The position numbers were made by a program, and so were the translations under genes. 64,000 bases of DNA, taken from a bacterium. Its GTDB lineage: Bacteria > Margulisbacteria > Marinamargulisbacteria > UBA817 > JABISL01. The stretch is taken from contig JABISL010000014.1 in assembly GCA_018700055.1 (NCBI GenBank), forward strand, positions 1 to 64,000. The letters run 5' to 3'. The notes under the pieces are model-generated. The model saw only the letters and a list, made by a program, of their open reading frames with translations, did not search any database and was not told the origin of the DNA. Each line of letters starts with the position of its first letter. Positions within the stretch are counted from its first letter, which is position 1. Below, one piece after another: positions 9,039 through 17,573 of the stretch.

Positions 9039-12000
9039 AATAGGTACTCCCATCAAAATAGAATGACACGATATCAATAGATCCAGACGCCGTACTTAAA
9101 ACCGGGGCAATGCCACCTGGCCATTTAATGTTGCTACCCGAAGGCAATGTTATTGTGGAAACGGCGGTCTGATGAAGAATAAGCGTGAGACTACTTGGAC
9201 GAGGAGGGTCAGTGAAGGTTAATGTTAGGTTACTCGAATGATTAAGACGAATCTTGTTGCCGAGTGTCCAGTCAATGGCGGCATTATTATTTAGAATCTG
9301 TTGGGTAAATCCAGCCGTCTTACCAAAATGGGTTGTTCCAGATACATCTAAGGCCGCGACTGGCGTATCCGTATTAATCCCTACACGACCATCATCTCTG
9401 ACGGATAGTATCGTTGATTGATCTTGTTTAACGACATGCATGGCATAAGAACTACTATCGAATCCTTGGCCTTTGACTTCCAAACGAGCAGGGGATGCAG
9501 AAGTAAACCCGGTGTCGTCTCCCACATGTAAGGTGCCATCAAAATACCCAGCCCAATTATCTGAGGATCCACCAGTGGATTGTGAGCCATAAACACTAGT
9601 TGTAAATGTACTGGACGTATACCCCAGAGCTCCCAAGCTATTAATGGAACCTGTGAGTTGTCCAGCAACCCCTCTCGCGCCATTTGATGCATTTGATACT
9701 TCTCCATAGATACCTGTTCCGGTATTAAATACCTTTCCACTAACCCCTTGGAAATCCCCCTTCCCAAAAACCCCTACAGAAGTTCCTTCTCCATATACAC
9801 CAACTAAACCGCCGGTTCCTGAGACACCTTTGTCAGTCCCTTCACCTTGAATACCTACGGTAACACCTCGTGCTCGTATGGTGCCATTTACATCTAGTTT
9901 AAATGCTGGAGATGTTAACCCAATACCAACATCACCTTCAACAAGAAGTCCATCAGTAGGGGCTGTAACGGTTCCAGCATAGGCAGACCCAATGGACATG
10001 TTTCCATTTACGCCCATTTTGTTAACAGGAGCGAGTATTCCTACACCCAACTGACCTTCAAAAATCCCATCCTTGGCACGTATTCCTGAATTAGCCAACG
10101 TGGGATCACTTGCCAAAGGTGAGCTACTTAGAACGAAGTAGCCTGTAGAGTTCAACCAGTTCTCATCTCGATAGTTAATGTGATGGATATTTGCGCCGTT
10201 GTTTCCAAATATGACGTTACCGGATTCAGGATAAATATCACCAACGACATGAAGGTCAAACAGAGGGGTGGTGGTCCCAATTCCCAAACGAAAATTAGTA
10301 TTGTCCCAGTGCAGTTTATTATTGTTCTCAGAGAAGGCTTGACTGCCGTTAACAAACACGAGGGACCCTTCAGTAAAGGTAGTAGCCCCTGTCCCACCTT
10401 TAAGAATGGGGATAGTGCCGGCAAGTTTGGCATTCGTAACTGCACCATCTTCTATATGTTGCTCTTGAATGGCATCTGCGCTAATAGTGCGACTATCAAT
10501 GGATCCATTAGCCAATTTGTCAGTGGTAAGCGACCCTGTAGCAATAAATTCTGGGGGGAGGGTGCCTGCTTCGAACTTATCAAAGGTTAAGCTGCCATCC
10601 TGAATGTTTTGACTAGTAATGGAGTTGTTTTCGATATGAGTACTATTAATCGCCCCGGCTTGAATCAATGTACTGTTAATTGCCCCAACCTCAATGGTAA
10701 CCGTTGTTATCTCACCAGCTAATATTTTTTCGGATGTTATGGCTCCGTTTGCGATGTTGGTATTGGTCACGGCGCCAACCGCAATTTTTTCGGATGTTAT
10801 GGCTTCGTTAGAGATATTTTTTGATGTGATCGCATCAGTCCCAATTTTGGTATTGGTAATGGCCCCATCCTCAATTTTGTCTTCCGTGACGGCACCAGCC
10901 GCAATATCCTCGGCTTTGATGGCGCCATTTTGTATCTTCTCACTAGTAATAGCACCCGTTGCAATTTTTTCTGTAGTCACAGCGCCAGGGGTTATTTTTT
11001 CAGAAGTAATGGCCCCGGCCGCGATTTTTTCGGTAGTAATGGCTCCTGATGCGATTTTTTCATTGGTGATCGCACCATCAAGAATGGCCCGATTGGTTAT
11101 TCCACCAGTAGCGATATCATCTCCTATTATAGTGAAGTCCAGAATAGCGCCGGTATCAACGACACCGGTAGGTAAGAATCCATCGGATTCACTTACATAT
11201 ATATGAGAGCCCGTTTCAAAGGCTGTTTTTGTAAAGACTCCTCCGAGACTAGCGGCATCTACGTTTGTAAGTAGTGTTCCATCGCCAAGAAATGTTGTCG
11301 CTTTGACCGTTCCGACTACTTCTAAGGCTGTTGAAGGAGACGTTGTATTAATACCAACACCACCAGAGGATCGAATTAAGAACTGATTAATGGCGGTGCT
11401 GCTCCAGTCACTATCTTGACTGTCCGCCCATACAAAACTGCCGTTATGAGTTGATTTGGCGCGATGTCCGGCAGCAAAACTAAAATCACCCGAGGCTACA
11501 TTTAACTTTCCGCCAGGAATGGTCGCATAATTTCCACCCACTGTGTTGTGGCTGCCACCGCCAATCACGCCATTATCGCCAGTGATCGTATTTGATCCGG
11601 AAGAGAGAGATGTCCCCCCGCCAGCAATCACACTAAAGTCACCAGAAATTGAGTGGTGTCGGCCACTACTAATAACGGATCCCGTTCCTGAGACAGTATT
11701 ATTACTGCCACCGCCAATAGTGCTATATTCCCCGGTTACCGTGTTTCTATCGCCGCCGAATACAGTAGAAGCCGTTTCAGATGCCTTGGTGTTTTCACCA
11801 AACGCAACTGATCCAAATCCAATATTTACATCATCCCACTCATTACTATCAATATGACCGGCTCTAAGAGCGGCTTTTTTGGGATACCACATAAACCGAG
11901 TCCCTGCGCCAGAAACGGTTAGTGAGTTGCCAAAGATAGACCCATTCATGACGACATTTCCACTAGTATGCAGTGGTTCTTCTGGGGTAACGTTTCCGCC

Positions 12001-13407
12001 AATCCCCACATTGCCATTGGAATCAACAAAAATTATATCTAGAGGCGATCCACCTGCACCATCCAACGAATGACCATCAAAATTACCCAGATAGTCCAAT
12101 CGGACCCAATTATCGTTGGTATGACCTTCAAAGTGAGTACCATCCCAACGAATCGTGCCGGGTGTAGTTATCTCGGTATTTGAAATAAGAATACCGCCAT
12201 CAACATCCAATGTATTTTGAGGTGAAGTATGTCCAATAGCCACACGGCCGCCGTCTTCCAAGAAAATCCCCACATTATTGCTTGCGACGAATTTGATACC
12301 ATTATTACTTATTGCCTCGAGTCTATTTCCGGTGAGTTGGAGTTCGGTGCTTTTGATTGCTTTGAAAACCCCAATGCCTGATTCATCGATTGACCAAGTA
12401 TCCGAAAATAGGCTCATATTCTGAGTTGAAACACCGATTATTAGTGGCGCAATTGTTCTCAGAAACCCAGATACGTTATTGGTCCCAATGATAGATCCAC
12501 CATCCATAGTAAGGTTGTTTAGGATAAACGGATCGGTGATAGGAGTGGCTTCCCACGCACCCGTATCAACTATACCCACTCCTGTAACACCCGTATATGG
12601 GCCGGTAAGACGTCCCGCAGGAAGTGTTCCAGTGATGACGTTGGTTGCATTAATGCTAGTGATACCCGATCCATCGCCCTTAAGTAGTGTCGCTACAATC
12701 GTTCCATTTACGGTCACATCACCGTCGACAAACAGATTTCCTTTTACATCCAAACTTGCAGCAGGGTTGAGTACCCCAATCCCGATATTTCCAGATGAAT
12801 AAAAAACATCATCCCCATTTCGGCCCCATACAAGCTGTGCTGAAGCGACATTTAGATTAACAAGTCCAGATCCGTCTCCCACCAAGGCAGTGGCATTCAC
12901 CGTCCCTACAACATCCAATTTGGTTTGGGGACTCCGTGTGCCAATTCCAATACGTTCCCGCAAACGATCAATAGTAAATAAATCCTTATCAACTAACCCA
13001 TAAGTGACTTCGGATGTATGGCTTTGGATAGAATAGGGCGTTGATTTTAGATCGAGGAAAGTTGGCTCATCTTCACCAAAAATAAGAATTCCCAAGCGAA
13101 TGCCTGGGCTGTTAAATATTACGGGGTCGATTAGGTTATTCTCAACTTCTCCCAAATCAACCAAAAAATCACCACGAGAAAAGATAACGTTTTGGTGAGT
13201 TTCGGTCCATAAGGGTTCGTCTAAATCAGAGGGAAAAAACCCAAATGTGACATTAATAGCACCATCATAAAGCCCCGTGTCAGGATGGGATAAACGGGCT
13301 TGAATGGAGACAACCAAAGGGGTCGTTTCTGCATGAAGAGGTGACACCATTAGCCACATGGCTATTAGGCATCCCAACATTCCTAAATTAAACAGTTTGT
13401 TTCGCAT
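9010..13407 (-). CDS. Giant secreted fibre protein, paralog B
   Basis: About 1465 aa. The ATG at 13407 has GAGGGGG upstream; an in-frame GTG at 13437 is less likely. Signal peptide residues 1-26 (ends SPLHA). Architecture matches paralog A: an N-terminal domain ending 'STPYSIQSHTSE'; several 'GNIGIGVLNPAASLDV' modules; a YadA-like head array (about 540-670; 'GEYSTIGGGSNN', 'GDFSFAAGHRAKS'); a longer decapeptide array (about 760-990; 'GAITTEKIAA', some 22-25 units); more 'GIGTTTPLFDLHV' modules; and the same C-terminal domain ending 'SIDIVSFYFDGSTYYGAY'. Such fibres in other bacteria are trimeric adhesins or phage-tail-like appendages; which applies here is inference. The downstream paralog starts within the last 29 bases of this gene, suggesting coupled translation. 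It is divergent from the glycosyltransferase-like gene at 13535. Confidence 0.75.
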   Translation of the reverse strand: MRNKLFNLGMLGCLIAMWLMVSPLHAETTPLVVSIQARLSHPDTGLYDGAINVTFGFFPSDLDEPLWTETHQNVIFSRGDFLVDLGEVENNLIDPVIFNSPGIRLGILIFGEDEPTFLDLKSTPYSIQSHTSEVTYGLVDKDLFTIDRLRERIGIGTRSPQTKLDVVGTVNATALVGDGSGLVNLNVASAQLVWGRNGDDVFYSSGNIGIGVLNPAASLDVKGNLFVDGDVTVNGTIVATLLKGDGSGITSINATNVITGTLPAGRLTGPYTGVTGVGIVDTGAWEATPITDPFILNNLTMDGGSIIGTNNVSGFLRTIAPLIIGVSTQNMSLFSDTWSIDESGIGVFKAIKSTELQLTGNRLEAISNNGIKFVASNNVGIFLEDGGRVAIGHTSPQNTLDVDGGILISNTEITTPGTIRWDGTHFEGHTNDNWVRLDYLGNFDGHSLDGAGGSPLDIIFVDSNGNVGIGGNVTPEEPLHTSGNVVMNGSIFGNSLTVSGAGTRFMWYPKKAALRAGHIDSNEWDDVNIGFGSVAFGENTKASETASTVFGGDRNTVTGEYSTIGGGSNNTVSGTGSVISSGRHHSISGDFSVIAGGGTSLSSGSNTITGDNGVIGGGSHNTVGGNYATIPGGKLNVASGDFSFAAGHRAKSTHNGSFVWADSQDSDWSSTAINQFLIRSSGGVGINTTSPSTALEVVGTVKATTFLGDGTLLTNVDAASLGGVFTKTAFETGSHIYVSESDGFLPTGVVDTGAILDFTIIGDDIATGGITNRAILDGAITNEKIASGAITTEKIAAGAITSEKITPGAVTTEKIATGAITSEKIQNGAIKAEDIAAGAVTEDKIEDGAITNTKIGTDAITSKNISNEAITSEKIAVGAVTNTNIANGAITSEKILAGEITTVTIEVGAINSTLIQAGAINSTHIENNSITSQNIQDGSLTFDKFEAGTLPPEFIATGSLTTDKLANGSIDSRTISADAIQEQHIEDGAVTNAKLAGTIPILKGGTGATTFTEGSLVFVNGSQAFSENNNKLHWDNTNFRLGIGTTTPLFDLHVVGDIYPESGNVIFGNNGANIHHINYRDENWLNSTGYFVLSSSPLASDPTLANSGIRAKDGIFEGQLGVGILAPVNKMGVNGNMSIGSAYAGTVTAPTDGLLVEGDVGIGLTSPAFKLDVNGTIRARGVTVGIQGEGTDKGVSGTGGLVGVYGEGTSVGVFGKGDFQGVSGKVFNTGTGIYGEVSNASNGARGVAGQLTGSINSLGALGYTSSTFTTSVYGSQSTGGSSDNWAGYFDGTLHVGDDTGFTSASPARLEVKGQGFDSSSYAMHVVKQDQSTILSVRDDGRVGINTDTPVAALDVSGTTHFGKTAGFTQQILNNNAAIDWTLGNKIRLNHSSNLTLTFTDPPRPSSLTLILHQTAVSTITLPSGSNIKWPGGIAPVLSTASGSIDIVSFYFDGSTYYGAYSSDFK
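10430..11140 (-). repeat. Decapeptide-coding repeat array in fibre B
   Basis: About 22-25 in-frame 30-bp units encoding variants of GAITSEKIAA. The antisense frames of this array stay open (10694-11206) only because of the repeat composition. It is longer and more regular than the array of paralog A. Confidence 0.85.
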
Positions 13408-13519
13408 CCCAATAGGCCCCCTCAAAAAGTGTGTCACAAAGACTATTTATGCCACCTATAATAATTATTCCCATTTCAACTCAAACTCAAACATTATAAG
13501 GATGTCCAAATATTCCAAA

Positions 13520-13528
13520 TGTTATAAT
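13520..13528 (+). promoter_or_regulatory. Extended -10 promoter for leaderless TPR gene
   Basis: TGTTATAAT, six-base spacer CGAAAA, then the ATG at 13535. This fixes the start at 13535 rather than at upstream in-frame ATGs (13358, 13502), which would put the promoter inside the coding region. Confidence 0.6.
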
Positions 13529-13534
13529 CGAAAA

Positions 13535-15469
13535 ATGGGATCCGAATTAGAAAAAGCAATTCAAGAATATAGTGATGGCGATTATCCGGCGGCACTCACA
13601 ATTTTAGAAGCGTTGATTGCAGACAACCCTGATCATAATCAGGCACGGTTCATCGCCGCAAGTCTTTATCAAGTGACCGAAGCTCATGACCAAGCATTGC
13701 GCCATTACGGTTATTTGTTGGATACCGATACCCCCCCAGAAAACACAGCCATTCAATATGCCCAGTGTTTAGTAGACTTACAAAAATGGGGGGAAGTACA
13801 GCCCCTTTTGGAAAATCTTGTGAAGGCTCATCCTGAGAATGCCACGCTTTATAGTAATTTGGGATTGGTCTTATTGGAGCAAAAACAATACATCGAAGCG
13901 GAACCCTATTTTTATAAGGCGATGACACTGGATGAGTTCTATTTTGTGGCCTATATGGGCCTGGCAATGTGTTATGAAAAACAACGTAAAATATTCAAAG
14001 CAAAGGCCTGTTATGAAGAACTTTTAATCAGAGATCCGGAGCATACTGCTGCGTTAATTAAATTTGCCAAGTTATCCATAAAATGTGGCGAAAATATGGC
14101 GGGTTTTAATGCTTTTAAAAAAGCATTAGAAGTGGATCCAACGGACTTGAATAAGCTCCGATTCGATTTAATGATTCCGTCTCAATATAAGGACAAAAAG
14201 GACCTCTTGGCATGGCGTGATCGATTTGAGAAAAATCTCGATAAATGGCACCAAAGTGGCGCCGAAAAGGACGCTTTGCTTGCATTCGGTAGTACTAACT
14301 TTTATTCCCTTTACCAGGGGTTTAATGAAGTGGAGATTCAACGCAAAACAGCCGAATTATTTGAAACCGCCATTCCCGAAGATAAACCTTTGAAGAAATC
14401 TAATGAAAAGCGGATTAAAATCGGCGTAATGGGGACGTTTTTTTATGACCAATCCGTGATGCATTTTTACAAGAATATGCTGATCCAACTTCCTAAGGAG
14501 TTTCACCTGACGATTATTTGTCCCGGTTTACGAAAAAGAGATCATATTACTAAGGCTCTCCAATCCAGAGCCGATCAATGGATTGAAACAAAAAATGACC
14601 TAGAAGAGTTGCGAACGGTCATTTCAGACCAATCTTTTGATATTCTGATTTATCCTGAGATTGGCATGGAACCGACACCGTATGTCTTAGCCATGAGTCG
14701 TTTGGCACCTGTACAGTGCGTATTAATGGGCAACCCCGTGACTACAGGGATTCCTACGATTGATTATTACGTAGGGAGTGAGGTTTTTGAGTCCGAAGCA
14801 GCTGCTAATCACTACACAGAAACACTCGTTCAGATTCCAGGCTTTCCAGTTGATTATGACCGGTCAGAGACCCAAATATCCAAGTCCAGAGCCGACTTGG
14901 GACTTCCTGAGGAAAATAATATTTACATGTGTCCAATGACATTGTTTAAGATTCATCCTGATTTTGATCCAGTGATTGCCGGTATATTACGACAGGATCC
15001 GAATGGGGTAGTGATTCTCTTTAGTTATTTTGGGATAGAAAAAGGGTTAATGGATCGTTTTAAACGATTGATGCCAGATGTCGTCGACAGAATTCAATTC
15101 ATCAACCCACTTCCAAATGCAGATTTTGGAAATATGATGGCTCTAGTCGATGTGATCCTAGAGACATTTCCTTTTGGAGGTGGAAACACTGCGTTGCAGG
15201 CACTCTCAACTGGAACGCCAGCGGTGACAATGCAGACAGAGTTCTTAAGAGGACGGTGGCTCTATGGGTACTATAAGTATGCCGGAATTGATGACTTGAT
15301 TACCGAGTTCCCTGAAGACTATGTAACAAAGTGTGTCCAAGTGGCCACGGATAAAGAGTATCGCCAGCGGCTTAAGGATCAGATTATTAAATGCCACCCC
15401 TTATGGTTCAACAACCGAGAAGGGACAGAGGCCTTATATCAGTGGTTTAGGACCGTGTCGGGGAAATAA
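13535..15469 (+). CDS. TPR protein with O-GlcNAc-transferase-like domain
   Basis: 644 aa, cytosolic. The N-terminal half (about 1-230) contains tetratricopeptide repeats ('YPAALTILEALIADNPDH', 'LYSNLGLVLLEQKQYIEAE', 'AYMGLAMCYEKQRKIFKAK'). The C-terminal half (about 285-640) resembles the GT41 family (O-GlcNAc transferase/SPINDLY). Visible features are 'KRIKIGVMGTFFYDQSVMHF', 'APVQCVLMGNPVTTGIPTID', 'MCPMTLFKIHPDF', and 'LETFPFGGGNTALQALSTGT', a close match to the UDP-sugar-binding '[20 protein letters not shown]' region of the family. It would transfer a sugar from a nucleotide donor to Ser/Thr or Asn of a protein. Being divergent from two giant fibres makes them plausible acceptors (inference, by analogy with adhesin-linked HMW1C-type enzymes). 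Its last 23 bases overlap convergent mnmA. Confidence 0.72.
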   Translation: MGSELEKAIQEYSDGDYPAALTILEALIADNPDHNQARFIAASLYQVTEAHDQALRHYGYLLDTDTPPENTAIQYAQCLVDLQKWGEVQPLLENLVKAHPENATLYSNLGLVLLEQKQYIEAEPYFYKAMTLDEFYFVAYMGLAMCYEKQRKIFKAKACYEELLIRDPEHTAALIKFAKLSIKCGENMAGFNAFKKALEVDPTDLNKLRFDLMIPSQYKDKKDLLAWRDRFEKNLDKWHQSGAEKDALLAFGSTNFYSLYQGFNEVEIQRKTAELFETAIPEDKPLKKSNEKRIKIGVMGTFFYDQSVMHFYKNMLIQLPKEFHLTIICPGLRKRDHITKALQSRADQWIETKNDLEELRTVISDQSFDILIYPEIGMEPTPYVLAMSRLAPVQCVLMGNPVTTGIPTIDYYVGSEVFESEAAANHYTETLVQIPGFPVDYDRSETQISKSRADLGLPEENNIYMCPMTLFKIHPDFDPVIAGILRQDPNGVVILFSYFGIEKGLMDRFKRLMPDVVDRIQFINPLPNADFGNMMALVDVILETFPFGGGNTALQALSTGTPAVTMQTEFLRGRWLYGYYKYAGIDDLITEFPEDYVTKCVQVATDKEYRQRLKDQIIKCHPLWFNNREGTEALYQWFRTVSGK

Positions 15470-16538
15470 TTCCCCCGCCCACAAGACGGCCGCCTTGATA
15501 AAGAACACAAGACTGGCCAGGCGCATTTGTTTCTTGAGGAGTGAGCGCTTCGATAGTGACAGTTCCTTCTTCAGGATTGTGATCAACAAGTGTGCCTGTA
15601 AAAGGCTTCATTTGATAGCGTGATTTGATTTCGAACTGAGTCCCAGCAATCGCTTCGTCTGGGTTTATCAATGTGAATGTATGACAGCTAATATTACTGC
15701 TCTGTAGGGCGCCTTTGGGACCAACCGTAACCACATTGGTCTTAGGGTCGATACTCAAGACATAGAGTGGGTGTGCGGCGGATACATTTAAGCCTTTTCG
15801 TTGCCCAATAGTGAACCCATAAATCCCTTCATGCCCAGCAAGAATAGTTCCCTCAGTGTCCTGTATCGTCCCAGGAACACGCATGGGGTCTGGGATATGT
15901 TTTTTAACGAAGTCTTTGTAGGACTTGGAGGATACAAAACAAATCTCCTGGCTGTCGGGTTTGTTTGCATTAACCATCGAGAGCGCTTCGGCTTTGGCGC
16001 GAATTTCTGTTTTGAGGAACCCGCCTAATGGAAATAGTGTCCGTTTGAGTTGATCTTGGGTCATCATATACAAGAAATACGATTGATCCTTGCTTGGATC
16101 TTGCGCCATTTTGAGTGAATACCGGTCGGTCGCCTCATCATAGATAATCTGAGAATAATGGCCTGTAGCAATAAAGTCGGCGTCTAATGTGGCCGCTTGT
16201 GCCCAAAGCTCATCAAACTTAATGTAACGATTGCATTCCACACAAGGGTTAGGGGTTTGGCCGATAGCGTATTGATTAATAAACGGATCGATTACACGTT
16301 TCTGAAAGTTATCACGACTATTAATGGTGTAGTGGGGGATACCCAACTTTTGACAGACTCGCTTGGCATCATTTATTGCGCCTAAGTTACAGCACATAGA
16401 CACCTTCTCTTCTTCCTTGGGAAGGAGCTGCATTGTCATACCGATGACATCATAATCTTGTTCCAATAGCATTGCGGCTGTAACTGACGAATCGACGCCA
16501 CCACTCATACCTACAATTACACGTTGTTTCTTACTCAT
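15447..16538 (-). CDS. mnmA: tRNA-specific 2-thiouridylase MnmA
   Basis: 363 aa, normal length. It installs the 2-thio group on U34 of tRNA-Glu/Gln/Lys using ATP and relayed sulfur. The ATP-pyrophosphatase P-loop GMSGGVDSSV is at residues 10-19. The first catalytic Cys is in 'NPCVECNRYIKF' and the second in 'SQEICFVSSKSYKDF'. The C-terminal beta-barrel 'GFTIGQRKGL' and 'NAPGQSCVLYQGGRLVGGG' are typical. The start ATG at 16538 follows a weak TAGGAT box by six bases. The 3' end overlaps the convergent TPR gene by 23 bp, so there is no room for a separate terminator. Confidence 0.96.
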   Translation of the reverse strand: MSKKQRVIVGMSGGVDSSVTAAMLLEQDYDVIGMTMQLLPKEEEKVSMCCNLGAINDAKRVCQKLGIPHYTINSRDNFQKRVIDPFINQYAIGQTPNPCVECNRYIKFDELWAQAATLDADFIATGHYSQIIYDEATDRYSLKMAQDPSKDQSYFLYMMTQDQLKRTLFPLGGFLKTEIRAKAEALSMVNANKPDSQEICFVSSKSYKDFVKKHIPDPMRVPGTIQDTEGTILAGHEGIYGFTIGQRKGLNVSAAHPLYVLSIDPKTNVVTVGPKGALQSSNISCHTFTLINPDEAIAGTQFEIKSRYQMKPFTGTLVDHNPEEGTVTIEALTPQETNAPGQSCVLYQGGRLVGGGIISPTRS

Positions 16539-16544
16539 GACGAT

Positions 16545-16550
16545 ATCCTA
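16545..16550 (-). promoter_or_regulatory. Putative -10 box for mnmA
   Basis: TAGGAT on the minus strand, spacer ATCGTC, then ATG. It fits the TANNNT + 6 nt pattern seen elsewhere in this window, but the hexamer is weak. Confidence 0.35.
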
Positions 16551-16579
16551 TGATAGTTGATCCGTAGGGGCAAGAACCC

Positions 16580-17572
16580 TTAAAAGGTTAACCCGGTAGA
16601 GAAACGAGTGATTGGCTCTGCTAGATCTGTCAGAGAGGTTCTTGGCAGAGTATACGCAAAATCAAACTGAAGCGCATCCAAGGTTAATCCTGCGCCGTAG
16701 GAGAGATCTCCATTGGAAATCCCTGCACGAAGCGCTAACGAGTCGATGAGGCGGTATTCTATGCCGGCACCAACTACCAATACGTCAGAATCCACTAATG
16801 ACTCAATCCCTTCGGAATCCGTGATGGTATCCAAGGACTGGGAGCTGATGTTATTGTCTTCGTAGCGGATATCAGTAGAGATAATCAGACGCTTATCCAA
16901 GAGCTTGAGCGCTTGGCCAAATGTATAGATCTTAGGTAATACATCTTCGGCACTTGATGCGGTATTCCAACGGATAGTTGGTTGAACCATATTCTCGACG
17001 GTGAATCCCAACGTAAGGAAGTCGAAGGGATCATACTGAAGCCCCATATCCATCCCAAAGCCGCCACCCGTTTTGTCAAACAATGTCAGGTTAATAAACT
17101 TAAGAGCAAACCCCAATCGGAGATCCGGTAAGAAATAAAACCCATTGGATAAATAAACAGCATTGGCCTCGTAAGAAGAGGTATCGCCTGTATCTACGAC
17201 GCGCCCTGTACCCGTATCAAATGTCGTGTGAGGAATCTCCGGAACGGTGGCACCGATGATACCAAATCCCCAAGTTTGGAACCCTAGTCCCAATACAAAC
17301 TCCATAGAGTGATAGCTGGTCTCAAATGTGTCGTAACTCATAAACTTGAACTGAGTGTCTTTGACTTGAGCTAACCCTGCAGGGTTTAAGTAGATACCGT
17401 AAGTATCGTCTGATAATGCACGATAGGCGTTTCCCATACTGGTTGGTCTTGGACCGGTGGTGCGTTCAATGAAACTCCCTGAGAAAGGAGAGGGGGCCGC
17501 CGCATAACTGATAGCCCCAAGTCCGATGACGCCTATAAACACACTGATGATAATTGATCGTAGTGGCATCAT
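16580..17572 (-). CDS. PorV/PorQ-family outer-membrane beta-barrel protein
   Basis: 330 aa with an N-terminal signal peptide (cleavage near SYAAA, about residue 25). The mature start 'RTTGPRPTSMGNAYRALSDD' followed by 'YGIYLNPAGLAQ' is the hallmark of PorV/PorQ/UPF0164 proteins, which are FadL-like beta-barrels. The remainder alternates aromatic beta-strands. The last residues 'RFSTGLTF' end in Phe as expected for a Bam substrate. In type IX secretion, PorV shuttles cargo with a C-terminal domain to the surface. The gene starts one base after the stop of a FlgD-tailed secreted protein (17574-21815), so translation is probably coupled and the two proteins may act together (inference). Confidence 0.75.
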   Translation of the reverse strand: MMPLRSIIISVFIGVIGLGAISYAAAPSPFSGSFIERTTGPRPTSMGNAYRALSDDTYGIYLNPAGLAQVKDTQFKFMSYDTFETSYHSMEFVLGLGFQTWGFGIIGATVPEIPHTTFDTGTGRVVDTGDTSSYEANAVYLSNGFYFLPDLRLGFALKFINLTLFDKTGGGFGMDMGLQYDPFDFLTLGFTVENMVQPTIRWNTASSAEDVLPKIYTFGQALKLLDKRLIISTDIRYEDNNISSQSLDTITDSEGIESLVDSDVLVVGAGIEYRLIDSLALRAGISNGDLSYGAGLTLDALQFDFAYTLPRTSLTDLAEPITRFSTGLTF

Positions 17573-17573
17573 A

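Noticed and set aside
9039-9077. Earlier starts of fibre A at 9077 or 9053
   Set aside because: Only the ATG at 9038 has a GGGAG site at proper spacing.
10430-11140. CRISPR-like regular short repeats
   Set aside because: The 30-bp units are degenerate, have no spacers, and stay in frame as decapeptides of the fibre protein; no cas genes nearby.
10694-11206. 170-aa open frame antisense to fibre B
   Set aside because: It exists only because the repetitive sense codons lack stops on the other strand; its composition (repeated MAP, VIA motifs) mirrors the repeat and has no start signal.
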